Assembly (NCBI GenBank): GCA_018398765.1
Contig: JAHBMJ010000443.1
Coordinates: forward strand, 124,778-154,859
Length of the DNA stretch: 30,082 bases
Source of the DNA: Chromera velia
Lineage: Eukaryota; Sar; Chromeraceae
Reading direction: 5' to 3'
Part shown: positions 9,101 through 18,603 of the stretch, piece after piece
Position numbering within the stretch: the first letter of the stretch is position 1
Layout of the letters: each line of letters begins with the position of its first letter
Program-made: the position numbers and the translations under genes
Notes under the pieces: generated by a model
Seen by the model: the letters and a program-made list of their open reading frames with translations, nothing else
The model's database searches: none
What the model was told of the DNA's origin: nothing

Positions 9101-10355
9101 TTTAAAACTGGCAGGGAGTTTCTATTGGCCACATATATATGTATCGGTTGTTCAGTACGTCAGAAAGTGTGATGCCTGTCAAAGAGCAAAGAAGCTGACT
9201 GAGAAGCAGTATAGATTGCTCCAACCTCTGTCTATTCCTGAATTTTTTTTTCAGTCTATTTCTCTTGATTTTGTATTTGGACTCCCGAGGGTGGTGTTTA
9301 AAGGAGAAGAGGTAGATGGAATCCTCTCTGCGGTTGATCGCCTCTCCAAAACTCCTTTCTTTGCTGCAGTCTCACAAGAGATTACAGCAGAAGGGACAGC
9401 CAAGGTGGTCTTTGAGAGGATTGTCTGCGAGTATGGGATGCCCCAATTAGTGGTCAGTGACCGTGATCCTCGTTTTCTCTCTGCATTTTGGAAGGAACTC
9501 GCTCGGCTGTGGGGCACAAAATTGAATATGAGCATAAGAGGAGACCCACAGTCAGATGGACAGACAGAGAAAGACAACCAGACCATCGAACAGATGTTGC
9601 GTTGTTTCGTGAACGAGCATCAAACGGACTGGCCAATTTGAAAGTGGTTGTGTTCTTATCAGTTTGCGTATCGTGATTCGGTGCATCCAGCCACAGGCAT
9701 GTCTCCTTTTCGCTTTCTATACGGACGTGACCCGATTCGCCTGCCTTCTGTCTCTGTGCGTTCTAAGTCATTCTGTCCACCAGCAGCAGACTTTGCAGAT
9801 CGTAGAGAGGCAGAAATCATGAGAGCAAAGGAAAGACTTGAGCAAGCAAGAGAACGAGCAGCTCAATAAGTAGATCCACACAGACAAGAGGTTTCATTTG
9901 CTCCAGGAGATTTTTTGCTTGTACGCAATGCATATTTTAAGGGAAGCAGAAAGCCAAGCAGGAAGTTTGAGCCTGTATTTTATGGACCATTCGAGGTAGA
10001 GAGAAAGGTAGGGAGCAATGCGTATGAGCTCATATTCCCTGCAAGAATGAAGGGTCACAATGTGATTAATGTATCATATCTGAAGAAGTATGAGAGAAGG
10101 AAAGATGATCCTCTGCCTGCTGTTCGGTTGTCTGCATCAGAAGAGATTGAGTATGAAGTAAAAGAGATTCTCGACCACAGAAAGATAGACAAACAGGCGC
10201 ACTACCTGGTGTGGTGGGAAGGAGAAAGTAAAGAGAATGCATCATGGGAGCCTGCTGTCAACCTGACACATGCAAAGGAGGCATTGCATGCCTTCAAAGA
10301 AAAGAAGAGACAGCAGAAGAAAGAGAAGCAAGCAACGGGCAGGTGTAAGTGGTAA
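6120..10355 (+). pseudogene. pol: Pol of chromovirus (PR-RT-RNaseH-IN-chromodomain), two in-frame stops
   Basis: Polyprotein for reverse transcription and integration. Residues below count from Met 6093. Protease: the usual D-S/T-G-A site reads NIGA, with Asn200 in place of the catalytic Asp, and the second motif is ILGRKW. RT: catalytic Asp545 (TTLDLRQYY) and the FLDD box with Asp609-Asp610. RNase H: Asp756, Glu801, Asp825 and Asp871 (VADALSR). Integrase: an HHCC zinc finger ending CDACQ, and a DDE core of Asp1059, Asp1123 and Glu1159 with the classic 35-residue D-E spacing. TGA at 9639-9641 cuts the frame inside integrase, just after QTDWPI; the same frame continues with the typical FAYRDSVHPATGMSPF. 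TAA at 9867-9869 cuts it again, before the GDFLLV integrase C-terminal motif. All polymerase, RNase H and integrase catalytic residues are kept, so the decay looks recent. Confidence 0.92.
10146..10310 (+). other. Chromodomain at C-terminus of integrase
   Basis: The stretch from IEYEVKEILDHRK through YLVWWEG and ASWEPAVNL is a canonical chromodomain. Its three aromatic cage positions (Tyr of EYEV, Trp of LVWW and Trp of SWEP) are present. Such domains bind methylated histone H3 tails and direct chromovirus integration into heterochromatin. A Lys-rich tail follows before the stop at 10353. Confidence 0.9.
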
Positions 10356-10671
10356 TTAAAAAGTAGAGAGGTAAAATCAATATGGGCAGAACTAAGAGGT
10401 TTGTGGAGTGGAATGCGTGTGTGTGAGTTTTGGGAAGATGAAATTCCCTGGTAAGTGATTCGAGGCAGAAAGCAAATCTATCCTGCGTCATGCATAGATG
10501 CAGGGTGGCAGAATGGGTGTCGGACTCTGCATTCCCACTTGCTTCGTTCATTTATGGTTCGATAAAGTATGCAGGTGCATGTTATTAATCAATGCCACGA
10601 GGTCGATTAGTTATGGATATGTGCAGGCACTGGAACTGAGCGTGGACGTCGGTTTCGAAGCAGTGGGCAGG
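10356..10671. other. Untranslated 3' region of chromovirus
   Basis: This lies between the pol stop and the 3' LTR. No coding motif is recognised. The phrase GGGCAGGTGTA occurs both at the end of pol (about 10336) and at the LTR boundary (10666-10676), so a little LTR-edge sequence is duplicated. Confidence 0.4.
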
Positions 10672-10966
10672 TGTAGGCTAGCTACGAGCGGTGAGTACGC
10701 GACGGGCCCGCGGAGTGGCGGAGCCACGAGGCCGGCAGCGCCGCGGCGATGCACGCACAGACTTCAATAAGTGTGGCTTGGCGCAGGACTGAATAAAGTG
10801 ACATCGATCTGCATGCATTCGAATTAGCTAACGATCGCTAACGATCGTTGGACTGGCTTGATCGAAGGAACAATGTACAAACCTCTCTAGGTCAAACTCT
10901 TATAGTCTATGAACTCTGAATGCACATCGTTAGCGTTGAGAGTTCTAGCCCCGTATTCTGCTTACA
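10672..10966 (+). repeat. 3' LTR of chromovirus
   Basis: 295 bp, the same length as the 5' copy with no indels between them. It has AATAAA at 10792-10797 and the palindrome AACGATCGTT at 10840-10849. It has lost six CpG sites that the 5' copy keeps; the 5' copy has lost three that this one keeps. Confidence 0.97.
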
Positions 10967-10971
10967 GAGGG
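10967..10971. repeat. Target-site duplication (right), GAGGG
   Basis: Exact copy of 4773-4777, directly after the terminal CA of the 3' LTR. Confidence 0.9.
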
Positions 10972-12475
10972 GATATAGATCGATAGTCTTTGGGCGTATG
11001 CACTGTACACGACACGTGCGCAGTGCGCGCCCACCCCCGTGTATACTGATTGACCGATTCCGCACATGCATATGCCGGCCATGCATGCACCATGCATGCA
11101 TCTGAAAGAAACAAGGTGCGCATGTATATATGCAAGTTAGTAATTTAGATGCGCTCTCAACGTAGTAACCTGGACACAAGAACAATGTTCGAGTCAAGCG
11201 ACTTACGATGTACATCTGTTCCTCTTCCAGGCTTCGTCGCTTCGAGCTAACAGTATATATATATCAATCCGAAGATTGGAAACTCGTCCATGTGAATCCT
11301 TTCTCTACCCCACTGTGACTTTTCTTTGTCATCTATTGTGCAAGTCACTAAACTAGCAGTGCAGACCTCATGAGAGAGTGGCCTGGTGTGACTGGCAGAA
11401 TGTGGCACTACTACGGTCCTGATGTGAGTGGCAGGATGTACTACCAAGGTCTTGATGTGAGTGGCAGGATGTACTACCAAGGTCTTGATGTGAGTGGCAG
11501 GATGTGGCACTACGATCCCCCCTACCCAATGTGGCAGACGATGTCTAATCGAGAGCCGTCTACCTTCTTTGGGAAAGTCAGTCTTCTCTTCCTTTTCCGT
11601 TTCTCTTCAGTCATTGTGTGCTTTCCACCGCTTTTCTATATGTAAGTGGGGAGCGCGACGATGGAAAGAAGAAAACGACCATATGCACTCAATACTTGCC
11701 AGGGCACACTCACGCTGTATGAATTTTCTCCTGTCCACATGTGTTGTCGGGGAGGTTGTGAGCGATTTTCAATGCCCCCCCCACACTTTGGCCTTCGTGT
11801 ATCGATCGTACAAGTATGCATGCAACACTGTCACAGTACATACATATATATACATCTTCCGTTTTGAGATTCGCTCCCTGATGCATATATACATATATAT
11901 ACATATATATGTATGTGGGTGCATGTGTGTGACTGTGTGACTGCAGGATGGGAGGGAAGTGATCCCTCCATCTCTATAAAGAGTCAGATTTGAAGGAGGC
12001 CCCAGAGAAGTACAAACACGTACGTAGGAAAGATTTGCGTCGAGCTTAGCTTTCATTTACTGCATGCATGGGTGTCTTCTTTTAAGGGTGCTTCCCGTAT
12101 GCACAGCACATGGGTGCGTGGCATGTCTCGATCGTTCTGTGCGATCGAATTGATGCCGAAGCAGCAGAGGACAATGTCTCGATCTGCATGAGTTCGTCTG
12201 CGACTCTTTCTCTCCCAATGGCTGTGCAAACCTCCATGCATGCGTTGACTTTGAGGTTTTCCAAACCTTGATGGTTCCTTTGACGCCCTTGGTCCATGCT
12301 TTGCTTTTTCGTTTTTTCAATCTGTTGGTGTATGCGTCCACCTATGTCTTTCTGTTGCCTTTTGTCGTGCAACCATTGATTTGCTCACTCCCTTATTATC
12401 ACAAAAATGTCGTGCGTGCGTACGTGCAGTCACTCCCCTGGAGATGGTGGTGCACTGGGGGAAAAAGGATAATAG
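10972..12475. other. Spacer between retrotransposon and EF-hand region
   Basis: No gene is supported. It contains a 33-bp minisatellite (separate entry), AT/AC dinucleotide stretches near 11838-11860 and 11881-11918, and many ATGCATG-type palindromic hexamers. Short open frames lack conserved features and their composition follows the repeats. Confidence 0.45.
11386..11515. repeat. 33-bp minisatellite (about 4 copies)
   Basis: The unit GATGTGAGTGGCAGGATG... is 33 bp. Two adjacent copies (from about 11421 and 11454) are identical, and diverged copies sit on each side. Because 33 is a multiple of three, a frame crossing it repeats an 11-residue unit DVSGRMYYQGL. Whether this is translated is not known. 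Confidence 0.9.
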
Positions 12476-13135
12476 ACCCACCATGGCAAACAGACAACCA
12501 CCAAACAAGCGCTTGATCAGTCCAGGACTTTCCTTGCGACAAGCCCTGCTGGTACCCTGATCAAGCTTGAAACCGAACTGAAGGCATGTGACGTTGCCAA
12601 CAAACGTATGATTCCCTCCCCCAAGTTCTAGAGAGTCTTTCTGAGAGGGTCACTCTCTCCCCTCCAGTTCTCTTTTACAGAGATACAATCACTGATGGCT
12701 TCTTTCAGTACCAACCTGGGAGTGGCAAGTGGTTTCGTGGTTTACGACACTCTGATAGATAAGCTCAAAGCCGACTTGACTGAGCAAAAGACGGTGGTAT
12801 TGCGACAGATCTTCCAGAAAAGACTCAAACCAGACAGACACAACGTCGCCGCGTTCAGAGATGTGTGGAAAGCCCTGAACCCCGAGAGGCACCCGGAAGT
12901 TGTGAGTCAAAAGAAAACGGCTTCCACATTGCTCAGAGAGATGCAAGAGCAGCTGGAGGGCGTGATGGCCTTCCGTCGGGGGAGCTTGGTACAATTCAAT
13001 AAGTGCGTTTCATGGGAGGAATTTTTGGATTTCTATCGGTTCACGTGCGCGTGCTCAGTAGAGAGAAGAGAAGCACTGATTCCGATTCTGGTCTCCATCT
13101 GGGATCTTGACATCGCCCCTGCAAGAAAGGATTGA
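12476..13135 (+). pseudogene. Calcyphosin-like EF-hand protein, interrupted by one TAG
   Basis: The pattern is that of a four-EF-hand calcyphosin-type protein. Segment 1 is LKACDVANKRMIPSPKF. Segment 2 is FTEIQSLMASF, then GVASGFVVYDTLIDKL. Segment 3 is VVLRQIFQKRLKPDRHNV, then ALNPERHPEVV. Segment 4 is CVSWEEFLDFYRF, ending near IPILVSIWDLD, as calcyphosins do. The frame is continuous from 12476 to the TGA at 13133 except for TAG at 12629-12631, immediately after SPKF. Removing the TAG as an intron (donor GTTCTA, acceptors near 12667 or 12680) would break the frame. All four loops lack the Asp/Glu ligand set, so calcium binding is doubtful. Met 12695 could start a shortened two-and-a-half-hand product. 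No start codon for the first segment is clear; earlier exons may exist. The family call rests on spacing and the HPEV and EEFLDFY motifs. Confidence 0.6.
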
Positions 13136-13976
13136 CCCGTCCCTTCTCCCCGTAGACACCCACGAACTAAAAACGAAACGGCTCGACCCGATTGATGCAG
13201 AGCCTTTCTTAAAAGAGGCGATGCTCAGAGCCGCGGTCGCTCAGTCGGCAGAAAGAGAGGCAGAGGCGGAGGGAGAGGGAGACGGCAAGTGGATAAAGGG
13301 TGCGCAAACAGACAAAGAAAGAGATTTGATAGGCATGAACGTGCACCCGATTGACGGAGAGCCTCTCTCAAAAGAGGTGATGCTCAGAGCCTCCGAGTCC
13401 CCAGCCATGCACCTAGATAGTCATCCTAACTTTGCCTCTTCCCTAGAGGGGGCAGTAGCCTAAGGCGCAGGAGCCTCCCTGTCTCCTTCTCCACCCGCAG
13501 ATGCTGCAAAAGAGACTCTATGTCCGAAGGAAAATGGGGCACGAGGGGAGGGGCCCCTGTCTGAGGCTGACAGCGGTCTGATGGACCAGAAGAGTAACAA
13601 AAGTCAAGCAATCCACCCTCAAAAGAATTTGAAAGAACAAACATCTCTCTCTGACCCAGGTGATACCATGGACACCTCCCGATCTGGAGAGGCATTTTCC
13701 AAATTGGAGATGCGGAGCAGCAGCAGCACAAAAGACTCTCTCGAGAAAAGGGAGGTAGAGGATGGAAGGGTGGAGGCTTCCGGAGTTGGAGCAAAAGAAG
13801 ACAAGCTTCACCCCACAAAGATCTGCGACACAGTAGCAGACGATGAAGCGCAAAAGCCAAGTGAAGCGGTGAAGCCCACTGACTCTCACCCTCACCCTGC
13901 CACCCAGCCACATCTTCCCGCCAATGGTCGGTCCATTTGGTTTGCTTTCTTTCAACATTTGGCTTCTTTCTTCTGA
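13107..13976 (+). CDS. Ser/Glu-rich linker-like open frame with one in-frame TAA
   Basis: Unrecognised, low-complexity, acidic and Ser-rich sequence. The frame is open from about 13107 to 13976 except for TAA at 13461-13463. It overlaps the end of the EF-hand frame by about 29 bases in a different frame, so the EF-hand protein may originally have run into it. An internal repeat of 17 codons (13182-13232 and 13341-13391, pattern PID-x-EP-xx-KE-x-MLRA) lies 159 nt apart. A candidate donor GGTCGG after 13926 and acceptor at 14126 join it in phase to the next exon, giving a 200-bp intron. There is no ATG near the start that would make it a free-standing gene. It is more likely part of a larger split gene than an independent one. 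Confidence 0.35.
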
Positions 13977-14126
13977 TTTGCTTGCTTGGCCTGCATGTTG
14001 CAGCTGCGGGAGCTCTCAGACTTTCTTTACTCTTTACAGAGCAAGCGAACAGCCATGCCCACTGCTGATTATTCTACGTACAAGACTTCTTGTGCGTCTC
14101 TGAATGGACTTTGAATTTGTGAGCAG

Positions 14127-14341
14127 GTGCCCTGCACCCCGCTATGGATGCCCCTCCCAAGATGCTGAAGCAGTCCGTTAAGATGATGAAGGGAATGTCT
14201 CCAGACGACCTGAAGAGAATGCAGGAGATGGCAGTGAACATGAAGTCCTCGAGGGGGGCAGCAACAGGGGCAGGGGTGCCCAGCACTGCCACCGCTGGTG
14301 CAGGCGACTCTCCGTCCTCTTCCTCTTCCTCCTCAGCAAAG
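14127..14341 (+). CDS. Exon with Met-rich SPDDLKRMQ motif and Ser-rich tail
   Basis: Acceptor TTTGTGAGCAG ends at 14126 and donor AAG|GTAAGG starts at 14342. The exon encodes ALHPAMDAPPKMLKQ, a Met/Lys-rich helix containing MSPDDLKRMQEMA, and a Ser/Ala/Gly-rich stretch ending in seven Ser and Ala-Lys. The helix resembles the M-x-x-M-SPEDL repeats near the C-termini of TPR co-chaperone and outer-envelope proteins, but one short match is not enough to name it. It ends in phase 0, matching the next exon at 14750 across a 408-bp intron with a long pyrimidine tract. Possible start codons lie inside (14144). Confidence 0.45.
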
Positions 14342-14749
14342 GTAAGGGGGTGGGAGGGAGGATGGGAATAATTTGATTACTCTAGCTCTCCGCCATTCTT
14401 CTGCTCCGAGTCGCTGAAGTGATTTCTCACTCGCGATTGTCCGGACGGCTTTAGCGACCGAAGAAGGACGCTTTGCTGTCTGTCTGTCTGTCGGTCGGTC
14501 GGTCGGCCTGTCTATCCGACTTGCTTGAGTGCTTTAAAGTCTTTCTGCTTTCTTTTTGGTTTCTTTCTCTCCCATAATTCTATGCCCCCTTTTTTGTTGC
14601 CAAATGAAAAATCTTCTCTGCACCTCTTCCTTCCGATCCGTCCCTTCTTTTTGAAATGTCTGCGTCTCTTCTCTTCTCTTCTATCCCCGATCGGGTTCTC
14701 CCACCCGGCCACTATTGGTTGCTCTTTTTTTGCCTTTTTCTGTTTGCAG

Positions 14750-15036
14750 GGTTCTGTCGAGAGCGAAAGTGCATGCGGCCAGGAGCGCGACTTTTCGGGT
14801 TCGGAGACGCTCTTCTCGGAGACGGCTGTTGGTTGTGTGGGAGGTAGTATGCAAATCTTTAAGATGAAGGCAGAGAGCATCTGCGCTGCTGCTGCGCAGA
14901 CAGTGATTCGTCTCTCACAGGGAGACTGCATGTTGTCTTTTCGTGCGGCAACAACAAGACTGGAGAAGATTGTGGTCGAGGGCTTTATAGCCGTAAGGTT
15001 CTTCGCCTTTTCTCTGCGTTCTGTGAAGACACTCTC
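14750..15036 (+). CDS. Exon of unknown function upstream of the pseudokinase domain
   Basis: The exon follows acceptor CTGTTTGCAG at 14749 and joins the preceding exon in phase 0. It begins GSVESESACGQERDF, Ser/Glu-rich with no known domain. Two continuations are possible. The same frame runs to a good donor (GTAAGG at 14993). Alternatively a 77-bp intron (14844-14920, GTAGTA..TCACAG) moves the reading into the frame that carries the kinase-like segment downstream. The second option links it to the pseudokinase without a stop. I cannot decide between them from sequence alone. Confidence 0.35.
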
Positions 15037-16122
15037 ATGGCAATGACCGAGAAGAAGTTTTACCCGACAGAAGTCATTGCAATGAGCAGGAACCTTGTCG
15101 TGTTTGGAGTTCGGGTGGAAGGGACAGAGGAGCCAATGGTTGTCAAGCTCTGACGTGGTGGCGGGCCTTCATCTGCCAAGGTGATGGCTCACATGAAAGC
15201 ATTTGAGAGAGCACGTGAGGCCCCGTTCCCTCCCCCAGGCCCCAAGCTCTCCCTCATGTCCCCGCCAGAAATCCTCCCCGTCCCTTCCACAGCGTTTTCT
15301 GTAGTGCTTGAAGAGGATGGAGGCCTAACGCTGTCTGACTTTGATGCCCTCCTAAGGGGAAAGCCCCTCCAGTCCTTCGGTCGTATGTTTCTTCGCGCCG
15401 TTCACTGTCTCCATCAGACCGAGTATGCACACAGAAATCTGAAGCCATCGAAGGTTTTTCCCTCCGGGAAATTGTTCGACTTGGGTTTCGTGCTTCCCTT
15501 AGACTGTCTTGAGATGGGAGTGAAGATTTGGTACGTAGAGGAAAAATTGGAAGAGACAGACGCGTGGGGAACTAGAAAAAACTTCTGTATGCCTCCCGAT
15601 GCAGCAAAGTTTCTTGGCGTCACGGAGGAATTTTTGCTTCCCAACATGCTCTTCACTCTGTCTGGCAAGCTGAACGGATTCTCCACCCCCTTACCTGCGA
15701 CAGATGTGCCTCCACTCGAGAATAGGCAGCGTGTGCATGAAATGGAGGTCTCCCCCCTTAGGGGAAAATCCGCAGATGCATGGGCCGCGGGGTTGACCAT
15801 TCTCTACGCAGTCACTCTGATGAGCCTTCCAGCTGTCCTTGGCGTAGAAGGGCGCGTTTTCCAGGGAAAAGCGTGGAAGAACCTGTCCTCTCACAGGCAA
15901 GCATATTTCTCTGTGTTGGATCTGCCGAAACAGCAGAAGTCTGTCAGCCCGAATTCCCCCAGCCAAGTCGTGCCTTGCATTTCAGAAGCATTTCGTAAGG
16001 CAGGCTTGGACGTGCGCCTTGCTGGGCTCCTGGATGTGAGAGCGTTCAAAAGACTCTCTCTTACACAGGCAATGGAGTTGCTCTCTAAGTCTTCTCTCTC
16101 TGAAAGTTGCCAGTTTCATTAA
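15037..16122 (+). pseudogene. Protein pseudokinase domain with in-frame TGA after the VAIK lysine
   Basis: Kinase-fold signature in order: beta-strand VFGVRV; EEPMVVKL carrying the VAIK-type Lys (15145-15147); a helix-C-like AFERAREA; hinge region ...SVVLEEDGGLTLSDF; catalytic loop YAHRNLKPSKV; DLG in place of DFG (15478-15486); PPD in place of APE; and a helix-F segment SADAWAAG with its Asp (15775-15777). The catalytic Asp of HRD is Asn (15436-15438), so phosphotransfer is not expected. TGA at 15151-15153 interrupts the frame right after VVKL. The same frame reopens at once and runs without another stop to TAA at 16120. Without readthrough the only product would lack the first two strands and the Lys. 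The split between insertions and core is reminiscent of divergent alveolate kinases such as the rhoptry family, but that assignment is a guess. Confidence 0.65.
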
Positions 16123-16368
16123 TTCTGCAGTAACAGATGTCAGATTATGCATGTATGAGTGCTTCGTGACGAGCAAAAAAAATTTATTCGCATTCTCAGA
16201 AGGAAGCGGGAGGGCAATTTTGGCTAGGCAGGATATTTTAGAGGCAGACAATAACGGAGCGAGAGAAGGAGGGAGAAGGAAATTTTTAAATTCAGGGAAG
16301 GAGGAACAAAGAGGGTGAGGAAGGGAACGTTGTTTACTGGTGGGAGCCTCTTCTATTCCGCACTTTGT

Positions 16369-16540
16369 GAGAACCTCTTGCTGTGAAAAACCACGCAGAA
16401 ACAACCAGAGCCCATGCACCTGTGACCAGCCCCTCCTCACACTCTCTGAGAGCTTCTTGCAGTATAAGAAGCCACGAGAGAATAACCAGGGCCCATGTAC
16501 TTATAACCAACCCCCCCCCGCACCCTCTGGGAGCTTCACG
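16369..16540. repeat. Diverged tandem duplication, unit about 80 bp
   Basis: Two units starting near 16369 and 16448 share GAG-AxC-TCTTGC, AACCAG-GCCCATG, ACCA-CCCC and CACxCTCTG. Partial copies lie at 16341 and after 16529. Confidence 0.75.
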
Positions 16541-17478
16541 CCATTACTTGCATGGGGAGAGAACATGTGCTAAGAGTAGTGCGTGCCGGTCTGGAAGTCG
16601 CCTTTGTTAATGGTTGATGGTACACTGAGCATCGCTTATCTCCTATAGCTGCACAATCACTCTTTGTCCCGTTCTGCTCCGCTCTGACGGAAACCGTGAG
16701 ACTGCGCAGGATCTGTATATTGAAGGAGCGTTTTGCCAGTTAGATCTCCTTGATGGAGCGCTCCGACAAAAGCCGCTGTGGAAGCACGAGAGAGAGAGGG
16801 GGGGGGAGGGGGTTGTAATCTTTTCAGAGTGGTCGAAAATGTTGTAAGGAGGCATGGCCCGATTTTCCAGCTGGTCAGTAAGAAAAGGGGGCCTCGAGAT
16901 TTTCTTTGTTGACCTCTTATGTGACTCTCTATTTCTCTGGTCTCGATTTAGTCTCCCTGCTTTCTTTTCAGTGCCTGACTACCCCCTTACATGTTCCCAT
17001 GTGTACATAACAACTTGTATGTACGGGGTAATGTCTGTCTGTTTCCTCATAATGAAGCCTGACAGTCTTTTTGTGGCACCACATTGTGTTTGCTGCGGAG
17101 CTTTATGAGCTGTCACGGTGGTTGCAAACCTTAAGATAATTCTGTGGCGCATTCATTCATGTGATCAAACTTGCATGCAGTGTGTGATGGCCGCAAAACA
17201 TCCCAACGGTGCTTCCAGGAAAGGCACTTCTCGGGCTGTTTGCTCCGAGAAGCAAACAGAGTGTCTTAGCGGTGCTGCAGCTCCCCTCACCCAAGGACTC
17301 AAGGGCGGCACTGCGATTTAGAGAGGCAGGTGGAAGCTCGAACGGCATCACAGAAGACCATCCATATTGAAAACATACAGCGCTGCGGGTAGGGGACAGA
17401 ATTAAGTTCTGATGATATGCTTACCTACATCCTTCGCAGGGATTTGGTGCGTGCCATAATTCTTTCTAGGGATTGCTG

Positions 17479-17562
<84 letters not shown>

Positions 17563-17657
17563 GTATATGTGTGTGTGTGTGTGTGTATGTATGTGTGTGC
17601 GCGTGTACGCGTATATATGTATGTGTGTGTATGTGTGTGTATGTGTGTGTGTATGTA

Positions 17658-17690
<33 letters not shown>

Positions 17691-17694
17691 ATGT
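17479..17694. repeat. (CT)n followed by (TG/TATG)n microsatellite
   Basis: About 46 bp of CT repeat runs into about 170 bp of TG repeat with interspersed TATG. Confidence 0.95.
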
Positions 17695-17887
17695 TCGTAG
17701 CATGCCTTTCCTTGCCTCTTACCTTTCCGTGCCTTGCCGTTCAATCAAGTCCATACCAGGGTTTCTGTTTATCAGCTCATTCAGAGCTGCACCATATCTG
17801 TGTACGTGTGAATGACAGCAGATCAGCTTCTACAAGCTCGAGGAGAGGAAAAGCGTCTGAAAAGTTGCAGTCTGTGAAAGTCTGTCT

Positions 17888-17947
17888 TCTCTCATTCATT
17901 TATTCATTCATTCTTTCTCTCTTTCTTTCTTTCTTTCTTTCTTTCTT
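17888..17947. repeat. (ATTC)n and (CTTT)n tetranucleotide repeats
   Basis: Short ATTC units (about 17894-17912) lead into CTTT units (about 17920-17947). Confidence 0.85.
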
Positions 17948-18534
17948 TTTCTTTTGTTTCTCCCTGTGTTCTCCTCTTTTTTTGTGTTTCTCTCTGTTGT
18001 TTTCCGTCTCTCTGAATCTACATTGTTCTATTATTTCTCCCTTTTCCTGCCTGTGTCTATCTGTCTGTCTGTTTGGCTTTTTGTCTGTTTACCTGTTTGC
18101 CTGTCTTTCTGTGTTTCCTTCTTTCTTCCTCTCCCTGTCTGTGTGTCTGTCTCTCTTTGTATTTTTATTTCGTTTCCAAATCGCATGTGAAAGAGAAAAG
18201 AAAAAAAATGAAGACAAGAAGAAAAAGAGGTGTGATTCCTTCTGCCCTCCACGAGTGTTTTGCTCACCTAATTCCCGGAGACCTCCTCTCTTCTCTTCCA
18301 TCCCACCCCTCCGGCCTGCAGGGCCCGTCTGAGAAGGGCCGCTATGCTACCTCAAGCAGGGGTGGTTTCTTTGGGACTGCATGGGTGCATTCACTGCGAT
18401 CCGAGTTCTTCCCCATGGAAAGGATTTCTGCTCGACCTCCACGTCATGGTCAGCACAGATGCAGAGAAGTCGAGGCAGCTGCTCTGTCAGTCATTGAGTC
18501 ATATAATGATTTATCTGGCTGTCTTTCATGCTTT

Positions 18535-18603
18535 CACTCACTCACTTACTTATTTACTTGCTCGCTCTCTCACTCTCTCACTCACTCACTCACTCACTCA
18601 CTC
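18535..18603. repeat. (ACTC)n repeat
   Basis: Tandem ACTC units with TTACTT variants. Confidence 0.85.

Larger units (their letters stand above)
4778..10966 (+). mobile_element. Full-length Ty3/gypsy chromovirus LTR retrotransposon
   Basis: The 6,189-bp element has two 295-bp LTRs (TGTAGG..CTTACA) and a 5-bp GAGGG duplication. A tRNA-iMet primer-binding site lies 3 bp after the 5' LTR. The domain order is gag, protease, reverse transcriptase, RNase H, integrase, chromodomain. RNase H before integrase, plus the C-terminal chromodomain, places it among chromoviruses (Metaviridae). From Met 5145 to the stop at 10353-10355 the whole polyprotein lies in one frame of 1,736 codons, interrupted by four stops. 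About 315 bp between the last stop and the 3' LTR have no coding signal. No good polypurine tract is seen; the best candidate is the weak purine-rich stretch just before 10672. The element is structurally complete but unlikely to be autonomous as it stands. Confidence 0.95.
16123..18300. other. Spacer with simple repeats
   Basis: No gene is supported. It contains a diverged two-copy direct repeat (16369-16540) and two microsatellite blocks (17479-17694 and 17888-17947), both listed separately. T/C-rich tracts follow to about 18170. Open frames crossing these only translate repeats. Confidence 0.5.

Noticed and set aside
5768-9636. Reverse-strand open frames within the retrotransposon
   Set aside because: They lie opposite gag-pol domains with intact catalytic motifs on the plus strand; no independent motif is present.
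11386-11515. CRISPR array
   Set aside because: Repeats are directly adjacent without unique spacers, and the context is eukaryotic.
12625-12680. Short intron removing the TAG in the EF-hand frame
   Set aside because: The possible introns (43 or 56 bp) are not multiples of three and would shift out of the frame that continues the EF-hand pattern; the frame runs straight through the TAG.
17417-18332. Val/Cys-rich and His/Thr-rich frames resembling repeat proteins
   Set aside because: Translation of CT/TG microsatellites and T/C-rich tracts.
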